A stretch of DNA of 64,000 bases from Eucommia ulmoides (Eukaryota > Streptophyta > Magnoliopsida > Garryales > Eucommiaceae): assembly GCA_016647705.1 (NCBI GenBank), contig CM028330.1:52006897-52070896 (forward strand), written 5' to 3'. The notes under the pieces were generated by a model. The model was not told the DNA's origin and searched no databases. It saw nothing but the letters and a program-made list of their open reading frames with translations. Made by a program: the position numbers and the translations under genes. Below, piece after piece: positions 23,331 to 36,660 of the stretch (position 1 is the first letter of the stretch; every line of letters starts with the position of its first letter).

Positions 23331-24671
23331 TGATGAGTGTAAAAATTGTCACTTCAACGCAATCAATTGAAGACCGTCATGTATCTGTACCTCTCCACCT
23401 AGATCAATTCTCCACCAAGATCAACTCTTGCCAACGGTCAAGTGTGAAGATTGTGCCGGGTAGGGACATACCTTAGCCTATGCCAGCCACTCAAAAGACA
23501 ACCAACAGCACTTTCCAACAAGGGAATGCGAGCAGCCGCCGGGATAAAGAACCCTTCCCCATCTCGGCATTCTCCACAACGGCATTTCCCGTCTCGGAAA
23601 TCAACCCCACAAGCTCCTTAACGAAGCCCACCTTCCCGTCTCCGGCTATCCGGGAAGGGCAAGGCAAGAAGCTTCGCATAACTCCCCTTCCCGCCTCCGA
23701 CTATCCGGGGAAGGACAGGGGTCAAGTTCCCCATCTCGGGTTCAGCATGAATGTGTCTTCCTCGGTTTATGGACTAGCTCACTTCCCCAAATCACAAATA
23801 TCTCCACAAATATCTACAAAATATTCCCACAAATATCTACAAAATATCCCACAAATATCTATAAATATCCCAAAATATCCACAAATATCTTCTAACATGA
23901 CCAACAAAAGATGCTCATTGGCACTCTCTCATTGGCTACATGCCAAGATGGGACATTAATGAGATATTGAGGAGACATTAATCCATGATTAAACCCTTAA
24001 TCAAATCTCCACTATGCCTATATATGGGAGAGCATACAATTGCTCAAAGGTAAATGAATTTGACACACACAAAAATAGCTCCCTCTTCTTGATAGCATAT
24101 TTTATAAACTCTCCCCCGTACGCTGATTCTCACGCCGGAGAGGACACGCCGGGTCCATCTCAGCAAGTCATTTGTGCAGGTGTCAAAGTGTTGCCTCATC
24201 TATTCCCAGATCAGAAAGCATTACATATTTCCTCTTCCCGGATCAAAAAGCTTTCCAATTTTCCTCTTCCCAGATCTGTTTCATCTCAAGCTCTGATTCA
24301 CTTTTCCTCGAATCACAAAGTTTCTAGCCATTCTTTTCTCGGAACAATAGGTTTTTGGGCTAATTGCAACTCAGGCTTGTCCCTTCTCGGCCAGGGACCT
24401 CTTCTCGGATTAGAAGACTCTCCACGAATTAGAAGACTCCCGGGTAGCTTCCCTACTCGGGACCATCCCGGGTCATTCCACCTATGCCCATCTGTGGTCA
24501 AGCGGACTAATCCCGGACCTCTCCGTCCCCATCCCAGCACAGAGGAAGGTCCCCATCTCGAACTTCCCCTTCTCGGACTTTGCCATCTCCATCCCGGTAA
24601 AGCAAGTATATCACTCCACCAACAAGTGACCAGACCATACCGTTGAGGTTACCCAAAATCCAATATCAACA
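23331..24671 (+). repeat. 5' LTR of the gag-only gypsy element
   Basis: Direct repeat of 27505-28873. It contains Cs and Gs in many catctcgg/ttcccgg words and an AT-rich minisatellite of the form cacaaatatctacaaaatat (about 23795-23900). A TATA-like cctatatatggg occurs near 24.02 kb. Long frames inside (23480-23959 and 24014-24646) lie wholly in the LTR and recur in the 3' LTR only in broken form, so they are not gene calls. Confidence 0.85.
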
Positions 24672-25230
24672 TTTTGGTGCCGTCAGTGGAAAGCGCTACA
24701 AAAAGTCTTCCTCCAATCTTCAGCTCCCATCTCGGCTAGAGGTTTGATGAATACAAGGTCTGATCATTCTACACGATCGAGATACTCAAATAGCACGATG
24801 GATAGCAACCCAGCTATAGATATATCAAGAATCCCCAGACCGAATGTTCGAACTGCAGTCTCCATCTCGGCAGAAGAAAGAAATGCACCCCCACTAACCA
24901 GGCGGGCCTGTCAGCTCCGCCTGTATGAGTTTACTTTGCACTAGTTACTGGAGCTGTGGATGCGGTGCGAATTGACAACTTGAAGCGCTAACTATATCAG
25001 TTCCAATCTTGTCTCAAAACCATCATCTCCTACCTGTCATCGGCCCTGGATCAGCGGGGACTGGTTCTCCAGAATACAGGGGGAGAGAAGCGCCACTTGT
25101 CACCGGCCCTGGATCAAGGGGACCAATTCTTCAAAATGCAGGGGGTGATGATTGCTGCCAAGAATTGAATCGTGTGATTCACTCTAAAGGGCATGTCCCA
25201 AGAAATCTACCTCGCCCACGTGACTAACCG

Positions 25231-26133
25231 GTGAGGGAGTGGGATCTGGCCCTACGGATTATTTTTCAACTACGCGTCTTTGCCCTCCCGGGGTCGCCGA
25301 ATAGAGGATCACCATGTTGCAGCATTGCCCAGGGGAGAAGCCTTATTGAAAAGGCCCGTTACCGAGATGGAGGTAATGCTCGTGCAGATACAGGGCCCTG
25401 GAGAGTCTGCTGGACTCCCTTTGGGATAAAGTCTCCTTTTATCGATGATATTGTGCTTAAGGTGGCTCTGTATAGGTTCTCTAGCCCGCAAATAATTCCA
25501 TATGATGGTACTACTGACCTCGTCGATCACCTCTCTATTTTTGTTGCTTTCATGGACATACACACAGCCTCTGTGGGACTGAGGTGTAAGACATTTTCTC
25601 TTACCCTCTTCGGAATGGATAGCTCTTGGTCCCGAGACTTGACTCTGGCTTCAATCTCAACATTCACTTAATTGGAACAACTCTTTTTGGCCCATTTCAA
25701 CTGTTCCCGAAGAAGGCCCAAAACGATGGCTTACCTTCTCGCTTTTCAACAAAACATTAGAGAGAACTTGGGAAATTTCGTGACTAGGTTCCACAGGGAA
25801 AGCCTATGCTGCGAAGGCATCCCGGATGTCGTGGCCTTAAATGCTTTTATTGACGGACTAAGGCACCGAAGATTATCATATAACTGGTGCTCGTGGCCCA
25901 TGCCTAACTTGGTTGCTGCTCTGGCCAGAGGTACGAGCTTCTACGAGGCAGACATTAGAGACACTGTGAAGTGGGACCGAGAAAGGCCCGAGAATAGGAA
26001 GAGCCGAGCAAAGGCGAATATGAACAGCCCTCCGCCCCATCTCGAGAGGGGATGTGTAGCCCCTAGCCCTTCACCAAGAAGAAACCCCATCTCGACACCT
26101 ATGAACTGGAAACAGAAGAGGGAGTCCCCCTGA
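25231..26133 (+). pseudogene. gypsy gag region, broken
   Basis: The blocks around 25670-26000 contain the retrotransposon gag signature seen in plant Ty3/gypsy elements: a FLAHFNCSRRRPKTMAYLL segment followed by an NFVTRFHRE segment. The C-terminal part is Arg/Pro-rich and could bind nucleic acid. No zinc knuckle was noticed. Treated as a fossil; the number of breaks is small. Upstream (24672-25230) is leader DNA. Confidence 0.75.
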
Positions 26134-27504
26134 GCCATCCCTGGAACACGGAGCATTTGGAATGCTACTACCCCAGAGAGAAAGCTCTAATAGACTTGTA
26201 AAAACTTCCACTTTTTGAAGCTTGTAAGGAAACTACTTTTCAATGGAAGAAATGTTTTGTTCAACTAGTTCTCCATTCTCCAAATTTTGTTAATGGCAGA
26301 GAAGTATAGCCCCCTATCCCATTTCGGATTGGGACGAGCATCCATCCGTGTCGCCAAAGACAGAGATGAGTGCCCTCTAGCCTATGTCCAGCAACGGTAT
26401 TCCGACCCCTTGAGTCTCATCCTGACTCCGGCGTCGAGAATGATTATCCTCAACGACATTCCAACCCCCTAAGTCTCATCCCGACTTCGACATCGTGAAT
26501 GATTATCCTCAACGACATTCCGACCCTTTGAGTCGCGGATAATTCTCCAAATCCGCATCCCGACTTTCGGCGTCGTGAGTGATTCTACTCAGTGGTGCAC
26601 CTAGTACACAGCATCGAGGGTGATCTACAGGAAGAAACGGTATCCCGACGCCCAACGTCGAGGATAATCTCTATAAAGAAACCCATTTCGGTACACCGCA
26701 TCATGGGTGTAACCAGAATTTCTCCACAGTTCGGTAGTTTAAGGCCTGGGGATTGATAGTTATCATCCTCCGACAACAGAGCATCTATCGGGTCTAAGGA
26801 CCTATAATCAAGCATCCTACCCCTGACAACTGAGCCAAGCTCAGGCAACATAAAGGGATGATGCTCCTGGAAGGATTATTTGGGATAACCCAAAAAGGCT
26901 CAGGGATGAGTCCCACTAAGGAGAACCCACCTATGACCGGCCACAGGAGGCCAACTGAAGGTCACCCCCTGGGGACTGCGAGGGGCATCTGCGAGTACCT
27001 TCCTCAAGCATTACCTAACACGTAAACTTTCCTCTGCTCAGATGATAGGCTGGGAGGCTGAGAAGATATGGATATGGAGGAACAATACAGAACGGAAGCT
27101 TAGCTGAGAAGAAATGTAAACCGCGAAGAGAAAAACATGATCATGATCTCTTCCTGGCAGCTTGGCCGAAAGGGTGTGCAACCACCCGAAAAGGGCATAA
27201 TTTTTTTAAGCAAAATTGCAAATACCAGTATAACAATTGACCCAAGGATGAAAGATAGATATAACAATAAAAATGTCCACGTTTACAAAAATGACTAAGC
27301 AGGGCTCAGGTTACTCTCCAAGGTGAGTTCAGTTAATCCACTGAGCAGAAGCTGAACTCCGTACTCAAGCACCTTGCCGAGCTTAGATTTCTTCCCGTCT
27401 CGGTATTTCTGGGATCAAGGTGGGGCGAAGTTCCGCCAACAGGCAGACGAATCAACACTACTCCCCAGTACCTCGTACCTCGCTACTAAGGAGTGAGAGG
27501 CTAC
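26134..27504. other. noncoding interior of the gypsy element
   Basis: No pol-type domain is visible. A tandem repeat of about 59 bases (attccgaccccttgagtctcatcc... then ...gattatcctcaacgac) occupies about 26399-26545 in two full copies and a partial third. A purine-rich aaggagtgagaggctac lies directly before the 3' LTR and may be the polypurine tract. Confidence 0.6.
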
Positions 27505-28873
27505 TGATAAGTGTAAAAATAGTCACTCCAACGCAATCAATTGAATACCGCCACTTGTCCATAACTCTCTACCAAGATTAATTATCCGTCAATATCAACT
27601 TTTGCCAAAGGTCAAGTGTGAAGATTGTGTTGGGTAGGGGCACACCTTAGCCCATGCCAGCCACTCAAAAGACAGCTAGCAATACTCTCCAAGAATGGAA
27701 GACGAGCCACCGCCGGGATGGGGAACCCTTCCCCATCTCGGCATTTTCTATCTCGAAAATCAACTCCGCAAGCTCCTAAACAATGCCCCCATTCCCGTCT
27801 CCGGCTATCCGGTAAGGGTAGGGTAAGAAGCTCTGCATAACTCCCTTTCTCGTCTCTGACTATCCGGGAAGGGCAAGGGTTAAGTTCTCCATCTCGGATT
27901 CAGCAGGAATGTGTCTTCCTCGATTTATGGCTTACTCACTTCTCCAAACCACAAATATCCCCACAAATATCTATAAAATATCTCATAAATATCCCATGAA
28001 TATCTATAAATATCCCAAAATATCTTATAAATATCCCCCACAAATATCTACAAAATATACGACAAATATCCCATGAATATCTACAAATATCCCAAAATAT
28101 CCACAAATATCTTCCAACATGACCAACAAAAGATGCTCATTGGCACCATCTCATTGGCTACATACCAAGATGGGACATTAATGAGATATTGAGAAGACAC
28201 TAATCCATGATTAAGCCCTTAATCAAATCTCCACCTTGCCTATATATGAGAGAGCATACAATTGCTCAAAGGTAGATAAATTTGACACACACAAAAATAG
28301 CTCTCTCTTCTTGATAGCATATTTTTTAAATTTCCTCCATACACTGATTCTCATGCTGGAGGGGACACACCGGGTCCATCTCGGCAAGTCTTTTGTCCAG
28401 GTGTCAAAGTGTTGCCTCATCTCTTCCCAGATCAAAAAGCATTACAGCTTTCCTCTTCCTGGATAAAAAAGCATTCTAGTTTTCCTCTTCCCAGATCTGT
28501 TTCATATTAAGCTCTGATTCACTTTTCCTCGGATCACAAAGTTTCTAGCCATCCTCTTCCCGAAACAACAGGTTTTTGGTCTAATTCCAACTCAGGCCCG
28601 TCCTTTCTTGGCCAGGGACCCATTCTCGGATCAGAAGACTCTCTACGAATTAGAAGACTCCCGAGTAGCTTCCCTACTCGGGACCCATCCTAGGTTACTC
28701 AGCCCATCTCGGGTCAAGCAGACTAATCCCGGACCTCTCCGTCCCCATCCCAGCATGGAGGAAGGTCCCCATCTCGGACTTCGCCATCTCTATCCCGGTA
28801 AAACAAGTATATCATGTCCACCAACAAGTGACCCAACTATATCATTGAGATCGCCCAAAATCCAACATCAACA
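27505..28873 (+). repeat. 3' LTR of the gag-only gypsy element
   Basis: Direct partner of 23331-24671, followed by the atact target duplication. The cacaaatatc minisatellite is longer here (about 27950-28110). The left breakpoint of the 11.4 kb tandem duplication lies inside this LTR at about 28562-28567; its last 312 bases recur at 39949-40260. Confidence 0.85.
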
Positions 28874-28950
28874 ATACTAATAATAAAAATAATTCTTTTA
28901 TGTCAACTATTTATGAATTTTTTGTAGATGAAAAGATAATTTATAGAAAT

Positions 28951-30036
28951 TGTTGATGTCAAATTTTGGTTGAACGCAACGGTATGGTCCGATTAGCCTT
29001 GGATGAGTTGCAGAGGTCTGGAGTGGAGATATTCGATCCATGCAGCTTCCAATCTATGGAGAAGTCTCTGACCGAGAAATGATGGGTTTCTATTGGAAAG
29101 AACTCAAAAACCTCCTGGGCCGAGAAAGGGAGGACTATAACACCTTGTAATCCTTGAAAGGATGAACCAGCGCATAAAATTAAGTAGTTCTGGGAAGATG
29201 AGCACGTGGAAACCTATAGAAAGGACTTGTAGGGATGGTCCCGGCGTGTCCCCTCCAATGTGAGAATCAATGTACCGGGGAAAATGTTTATAGAGTAATT
29301 GCCGAGAAGAGTCAGTAAAGTTCATCTATCTTTGGGCAATTGTATACGCTTCTTTTTATAGGCAATGTGGAGATTAGCTTAGAGGCTTAAGTATGTGTTA
29401 ATGTCTCCTCAAAATCATATCATGATGACAACTTGGCATGTAGCCAATGGAAATGCGCCAATAGGCTCTTGTTTTTACTATGTTTAGAAGATATTTGAAG
29501 ATATTTTGGTTGAGGAAGAGAGTCACGATGATGTTTGTGGATATTCTGGGATATTTAGGAGATATTTAGGGATATTTTAGGATATTTTAGGAAATAGGGA
29601 ACTAAGTCAATCTTATAAATTGTGGAAGACGCAACCCTGCTCTGGCCGGGATGAGGAGCTTGACTCTTGCCCTTCCTGGATAGCCGGAGACGGGAAGGGA
29701 GAGGATGTGGAGCTTCTCTGCCCTGCCCTTTCTCGAATAATTAGAGACGAGAAGAGGGGTTTTGCCTGAAGAGCTATTTGAAGTCGATTTACGAGGAGAG
29801 TACTGCTACGACAGGGGACATCGAGATGGGAAAAAGTTCCCCATCCCGGTGATGGCTTGTTGGCCCATCCTGGAGAGTGTTGAGGCCTTTGGGATTGATG
29901 GCACGACTTAAGATGTGCCTCTGTCTGGTACATTCCTCATACTTAGTCTTCAGTGTGCTTTGAATTTTGTACGGAGTTGCGAGCATGTGGCGATCTTCGA
30001 TTGGTTGCATCGGGGTGACCATTTTTTCACTCATCA
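28951..30036 (-). mobile_element. solo LTR of a related gypsy family
   Basis: On the minus strand it starts TGATGAGTGAAAAAATGGTC and ends ATCAACA, with internal similarity to the gypsy LTRs (for example the gacacgccgggaccatccc region). It is flanked by a perfect gaaat duplication (28946-28950 and 30037-30041). With no interior or second LTR it is a solo LTR left by LTR-LTR recombination. A gatatttaggagatattt minisatellite lies at about 29515-29590. Confidence 0.85.
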
Positions 30037-31008
30037 GAAATAATTCCAAAGATATATTATCTATGTCCTATCAAATGCATTTTTATTTTTCAATTTTTTT
30101 TGAAAAAAAAGAGTTACTAAGGGCATGTTTGGTAACACTTAAATTTTAAATGCTGAAAATTTTAATTGCTGAATATATTAAGTATTCAATTTTTTCATAC
30201 GTTTAACTTCAAAAAAATTATTTTTTTACAAATTTTTATTTTTCAAATAATTTTTACAACTTTATTTTTGTAAAATATTATCTTTATACAACGTTCTCGC
30301 TCTATTTTTTCTCAATTTTATATTTTCTCTATCTATAATGTTTTGTATATAATTTTTTTAATTTTTATAATATTAATGTAAAATGCTAATTGTGATAATT
30401 AGATATTCTATGGTATTAAGTGATAAGTGCTAAAAATTAAGTGAATCACACTTCACTCAAAATCTTGAACAGTGATATTTTTTTTAATTGATTATTTAAT
30501 TTTGTTATCCAATATACATAATTTAATAATATTTAATGTATTTAATTTTAAGTGATTAATTATGATAAGGGTATTAATTTAAAAAATTTAGAATTATGCA
30601 AATTGACTGCGTTTTAAAGTTGGAGCATACAGCCAAAAGGTTATCGGTTTGGCATAGCCAGCTCTAAACTCAAACCATACATGCCATACCTTCTTATCCT
30701 GACATGTGCATCTGCCCTTGACTTCCGGTAACAACACGTACACATACTAGCGCACCATTTTTGTCTGAACTTTGACCTCTTGAGTATATTTAGACCATTC
30801 AAAGAAATAATTTACATTTAAAAAAAAGTAATAACATGAAGACTCCCACACACTAGGGCTAGTGTAGTCTATGGAAAAAAGGAAATCTATGGCACCGTTT
30901 CATTGGCAAACTGACGTAATAATATGGGACCATTTATTTAGCATCAAATTCATGTGCAACGACTAGGGAATATATATATGTTAAAAACTCATTTCCACTG
31001 CCAAATAC
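30037..31008 (+). promoter_or_regulatory. 5' flank of Csl copy A
   Basis: AT-rich upstream DNA. From 30118 (gggcatgtttggtaacactt) it resembles the MITE in intron 3 of the same gene. The last 170 bases (catttatttagcatcaaa...catgtgcaacgactagggaatat) are conserved in all three copies. Copy A lacks 45 bases found in B (42445-42489) that hold the TATA box ctataaatt and the likely start site. The only remaining TATA-like run is tatatatatg at about 30970. Confidence 0.6.
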
Positions 31009-33757
31009 ATGGAGATGGAGGGGAACACGTCCAAAGGCAAAAAGCTTCCCCTGAGCACGCATGTATCGATGCGGCACGCAATCCTCAACCGCGTCTTTGC
31101 ACTTGTCTATGCATGCGCCATAACTACTCTACTCTACCACCACGCCCTCACTCTCCTTCACTCCCCAACCTTACTCTCCTTCTCCATATCCGCTGCCATG
31201 CTCCTCTCTGACATCCTCCTCGCCTTCATGTGGTCCACCACCACCTCCTGCCGCTTGTATCCCATCCATCGCCAGGAATTCCCTGAAAACCGACGGGAAG
31301 AAGATTTTCCGGCGTTGGATATATTCATATGCACTGCGGATCCATACAAAGAGCCGCCGATGGGTGTCGTCAACACGGCCCTGTCGGTCATGGCTTATGA
31401 TTACCCACTGGAGAAATTATCGGTGTACGTCTCTGACGACGGTGGGTCGAAACTAACTCTGTTTGCTTTTATGGAGGCTGCAAAATTCGGAGTTCATTGG
31501 CTGCCATTTTGTAGAGAAAACAAGATTTTAGAGAGGAGTCCTGATGAGTATTTTGGAGCAAATAATCCGACCACCAACTCCGAGGCTGATAAGATTAAGG
31601 TAACAAATTCTTAGGTTCAAATAGTTAATCTGTTAGTCGTTTTGATGTTCTATTTGTTTCATTTTTTAATGAGTCCCTCATCTTTTATTATTTTTTATTC
31701 AAATAAGTCTTTAAACATTATTAAAGTAAAGACACATTTTTTCATATTAATATTAAAGTGAATCTCCAGAAAGATTTTGCCTTTCTCCCTATCTTACCTA
31801 TCCAAATATTACAACTCTCTCTCTCATATTATATTGAGTATAACATTTTTCATAATTAAATAACATTTTTTATAATTAAATAAATATTATTTCACGTTTA
31901 GACGCATACCCACCATAAAGTATTACTACTTTTGAATTTGAATTATTATATTTTTATTTTTTATTTAGTATATATTAAAGAGAAGGCCGTGACCATGTAA
32001 AACTTGGAGAAAATGACATGCATCATCTTCATATTGAATTATTACATCACAATATTTAGTATAAAATAATTAGTATTGGAAATATTTATTAGGATTTAAG
32101 AAATATAAATTAATAAAATTATTTTTTATTTACTAGTTTACGTAGTGAAGTAACTAACCATGTTATACTACATCTTTATCATGTTACAATCATAATATTT
32201 CCTGTGATTACATGGTAGCTATATGGACTAATCCATTTGTTTCATTAATTTAATGAAAGATGGAATCTAATTGCATGCAATTAATAATGAATAGTTCATA
32301 TTTGCGACCCACCTCATAGTTATCTAATTTACTAGTTGAGTCAAATTAGTTTGCTAATTTTATATTATTAATTATTATTGTAAACAGATGATGTATGAAA
32401 ACATGAAAATGAAGGTAGAAAATGTGGTCGACAAAGGTAAAATAATAGAAGAGTATATCACCGGTGCTGGTGAAGACGTGGCCGAAGTTTTTGCCAAATG
32501 GACGAATGATTTTACTCCTCAAAATCATCCTACTATCATTCAGGTAAATTAGTACCCATTTGGTTAATTTGTACTAATTATAGTCTTTAAATTGTACAGT
32601 AAAACAAAAATTAAATATTGGGACTATTTTGATGAAAAAAAATAAAATACCAGGTGTTGTTAGAGGTCGGGAAAGACAAAGACAGAAGGGGACAATCGAT
32701 GCCAAATTTGATATATGTTTCCAGAGAGAAAAGAAAGACATCCCCACATCATTTTAAGGCTGGTGCTCTCAATACTTTGGTAAAAGTTTTATACCTTAAG
32801 TACCCTACCCTCAATTGAAATACATACTATTTTTCATTAATGGAAGTATAAGAAAAAAAGAAAAAAAAAAATACATGCTAGGAATACAATTGACTACTGA
32901 TGTGGAAATTTGCAACGATCGATCACGAGTAGAACACAAATCGAGTGGTTACGTGATCTTCCTCAACTAAATTGTCTTAGCTCCTCGATGGGACTTTTGT
33001 TCCTCTTCCAGATGAGAAGAATGGTATTGTTGTTTGATTTGGTGTCTTGGGGATCATAGCATTAATGTTTTCTTTATATATAGTGTGATTAGGGTTCCCA
33101 TAATCTCCTGATCACCCCATAATAATCTGGTATCTACAAATTTAACCCACATTCTTTTTTGAGTAATCTACGGGCTTATCTAAATTAATTAGATCACTTA
33201 ATTTTAACCCATTAAATTTAAATAGTAAATATAATTGAGTTAAAAATATGTTGCCAAAAATAGATTAGGAAAATTTTCCTTACAATACGCGACACTATTC
33301 ATACAAACGGTATTATTCACACATATATTATCCAAATCCAATATAAATTCCTGCACAGCTTTTTTTTTCGCAAATCTTGTAATAAATATTGTGGAGGGGT
33401 GAACCAACGCTCAATAGGATTTTAACTCATTTAACATGTGTATTCAACCAATCCAACAAATGACACGTAGACATATATCTTCCATAATTGCCACATAATG
33501 CATATTCATAGATAATCTATACAAGTCAACAATTATAATTAAACAACAATTATAACATATACCACACAATAAATAGAGAGAGTAAATACTAATATTAAAA
33601 TAATCAAGAATCCTACCTGAAACCATAAATTATAATAGTAGAAAAAAATATTTTTCTCCTATTTCGCTTCCCTCTCATTTTCCTCCTTCTCTTCTTCCTC
33701 CTTTTTTTTTTCTCTGCTAAATTCGTCGCCTCCTTCCTCAATCCACACACACACACA

Positions 33758-33804
<47 letters not shown>

Positions 33805-34100
33805 ATAATTATTAATCTTTATTTTTAATTATTATATCTTTAACTTCGATCATTACTAAAATTACATCAACACCTCATAATTTATATAATATTACTGTCA
33901 AATCTTATAATTACAGTTATAACCACAAAGTTATAAAATATCCATTCATACCTCAATTTTTTCATAATATATCAAAATAACCCAAAAAATTATCAAATAT
34001 ATATTTATATCATAAATTTATAAGATAACCAAAAATATTTAACTTTTTTTTCTTCTTTCTTCTTCTACCTTTGGCCTTCTAGCCTTCTCCGTTTCGTCCC

Positions 34101-34153
<53 letters not shown>

Positions 34154-34971
34154 AATTCAAGAGACCCACTCCTTTATATATAATATATTATATATATATT
34201 AATAATTCATCAAGTTCATTCTTTTATATATAATTATAATTACTATAATTTTCGTAAGTTGCTATTCATGATATTTTCACAAATTACACCAACCACTCCA
34301 TAAGTTATAAAATATTGTTATTAGTTTCAAAAATTACACTTGTAACCCCAAATTAAACTTCTATCTATCTATATATATATAGACATTAGGTAATGGGATA
34401 ATTCTTTTCTCTATTTGTTATCTCGTGACACGACACATACTTAAAATACAATCATTAATATATATATATATAAATGGATTCTTATCAATTCCCACTTGCC
34501 ATTCCAATTGTATTCCACCGATTCATTTACAATTGCAATCCCATCGTTAAAATTACTATTTATCATTTTATAATAAATACACTTTGTGCCCCTAAAGTTT
34601 TGACCAAAACCTCACTTTGGCCCCATATATTATGTCATCTCTTTTCGATCTATTTTCAATCCACTTAAGGATTTGATAATTACACATGTAACCGTTAAAT
34701 AATTAATTACATATATACCCCAATAAAATTACACTTGTAGCCTAAAAGTTATAAATATTTATTCCACCCCATAATTTTCATAATATTTGATTTCATAAGA
34801 TATAATAATTCCTCAACTCCTTTATATAATATATTTTATATAAAATAATTGTTCACTATCCTAGTCTTCTTCCGATTCAATCACATGAAAACAAATATAT
34901 ACACCTTAATCATTAATAATTACTAATCAATATATTTTCACGAATTACACCAACATCTTATATATTATATA

Positions 34972-35715
34972 GGAAAAATTATATTTTAAACTCTCCAGGT
35001 ATTGATACTTTTATATATGGTCTCTCTCTATTTGTGCGTTTCATTTTAAACCCTCTAGATATCAATACGTTTTTATTCGGTCCTTCCGTCAGAAATTCTG
35101 TCAAAACTAACCAAATTTTGAGGGTAAAATCGTCATTTTACATTTTTTCATTTTTGAATAATTTTTAATCAATTTTTAATATATTTTTTTCTTTTTTTTT
35201 TTCTTTGGTTTGACTTCTCTCACCCGCTGTCTCTCTCTCTCTCTCTTCCTTCTTCCTCCCAATCATCTCTCTCTCTCTTCTCCCTCTCTCTCCCTCTCCC
35301 TCTCTTCCCCCCGCCTGCCCCTGTTACGAGGGGTGGAATTACCCCGTAACAAGGGGGTGACACCCTGTTATGGGGATGTTTTCACCCCCTAAAAACAAGG
35401 GGTGATCACCCCAGTAACAGGAGGTGTAACACCCCCTGTGAAATGAATGAGAGAGGGAGGGAGGAAGAGAGATGAAGAAGGAAGAGAGAGAGAAATTAAG
35501 GGGGGGAAAAAAGAAAATAAAGAAATCATTAAAAAATAAAAAATAAGTAAAAAGACTATTTTACCCCTATATTTTGTTATTTTGGATGGAAATTGTAACG
35601 GAAGGATCGAATAAAAATGTATTGATATCTAGACGATTTAAAATGAAATGAGCAAATGGAGAGGGACCATATAGAAAAGTGCCAATACCTAAAAGGTTTA
35701 AAATGTAATTTTTCC
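34972..35715. mobile_element. Mutator-type MITE in intron 3 of copy A
   Basis: About 150 bases at each end are inverted repeats (ggaaaaattatattttaaac against its complement), flanked by a perfect 9-bp duplication tattatata (34963-34971 and 35716-35724), the hallmark of Mutator-like elements. The centre is CT-rich with several short ccccgtaacaaggggg-type palindromes (about 35325-35430). No transposase. Confidence 0.75.
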
Positions 35716-36225
35716 TATTATATAATATCATTATCAAACCCTATCAACTACACTTATAGCCTAGAAAGTAATAAATATTTATTCCACCACAGAATTTTCA
35801 TAATATTTGAAAATATCCCAAAAGTATTTAACTTATATAAAATACTGTTTTCAAAAATATAAATTTTTAGAGAATTACATTTTAACTATTATGTCAAAAA
35901 CTACATCTTAACTAATATAACATTTCAATTAGTTGTCTCATTTATCTGTCTATGTTATATGGCTAAAAAAGTGAGGATAGATCTATATGTCAGCTAATAT
36001 AAATGACACATTAATTAGGATATAATTTTTTAGATAATACTTGAAATTCCTAGTCTTACGAAGAAAAAAAAAAAACTATCACTGCATTTTGAGATGATAA
36101 AATAAACTCAATTTGAAATTGAGATCCCACCTTGATAATTGTATAGACCTGTAAGATCTAGCTAATAAAGGTGAAACATTAACCGCGTCGGGATCAAACT
36201 ATCGATGATTAGCTTTAAGAATCAA

Positions 36226-36660
36226 AGGCCATATTTGATAGCGCAATTAAGCATTTAAAACTGAATACATTAAGCAATCACTTAAAAATTGTTCAAAATT
36301 TTAAGTGATGTGTGATTTATTTAATTTTTTAGTATTTATCACTTAATACCATAGAATATCTAATTATCATAACCAGTATTTTATACCAATATTGTAAAAT
36401 TACAAAAAAAAAAAAAGAAAGAGTTACATGCAAAAAATTATAAATGGAAAAAATAATTAATTGAAAACAAAATAAAGATAGAAAGTTGTAAAGAGAGAAT
36501 ATTTCAAAAAAATAAAGTTGTACAAATTATTTTATATACAAAGATAATATTTTTTAAATTAAAAATATTAAAAATTAAATGCCTAATATATTCAATACTT
36601 AATAAATTAACCACTTACAATTTTAGCATTTGAAATTTAAGCGTTATCAAACATGCCTAA
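36226..36660. mobile_element. MITE at the end of intron 3, copy A
   Basis: Begins ggccatatttgatagcgc and ends tttaagcgttatcaaacatgcc, imperfect inverted repeats of the ggcatgtttgataac type, enclosing AT-rich DNA with further inverted words (ttaagtattc/gaatactta). A relative lies upstream of each gene (30118 and 41507). No clear target duplication was identified. Confidence 0.5.

Larger units (their letters stand above)
23331..28873 (+). mobile_element. gag-only Ty3/gypsy element (5.5 kb)
   Basis: Two direct LTRs (23331-24671 and 27505-28873, about 1.34 and 1.37 kb) enclose 2.8 kb of interior. The perfect 5-bp duplication atact flanks it (23326-23330 and 28874-28878). LTRs start TGAT(G/A)AGTG and end ATCAACA. 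The interior has a primer-site-like ttttggtgccgtcagtgg, a gag region, and noncoding DNA with a 59-base tandem repeat. No protease, reverse transcriptase or integrase is seen, so it is a non-autonomous (TR-GAG-like) element, probably of the Tat/Ogre side. It is broken in a few places. The LTRs differ by roughly a tenth by eye, so it is fairly old. Confidence 0.85.

Noticed and set aside
24014-24646. 210-codon frame as a host gene
   Set aside because: It lies entirely within the 5' LTR of the gypsy element, and the other LTR has only broken equivalents.
30954-31211. Plus-strand frame overlapping the start of Csl copy A
   Set aside because: It is the +1 shadow of exon 1; equivalent shadows occur in B (42381) and C (61166).
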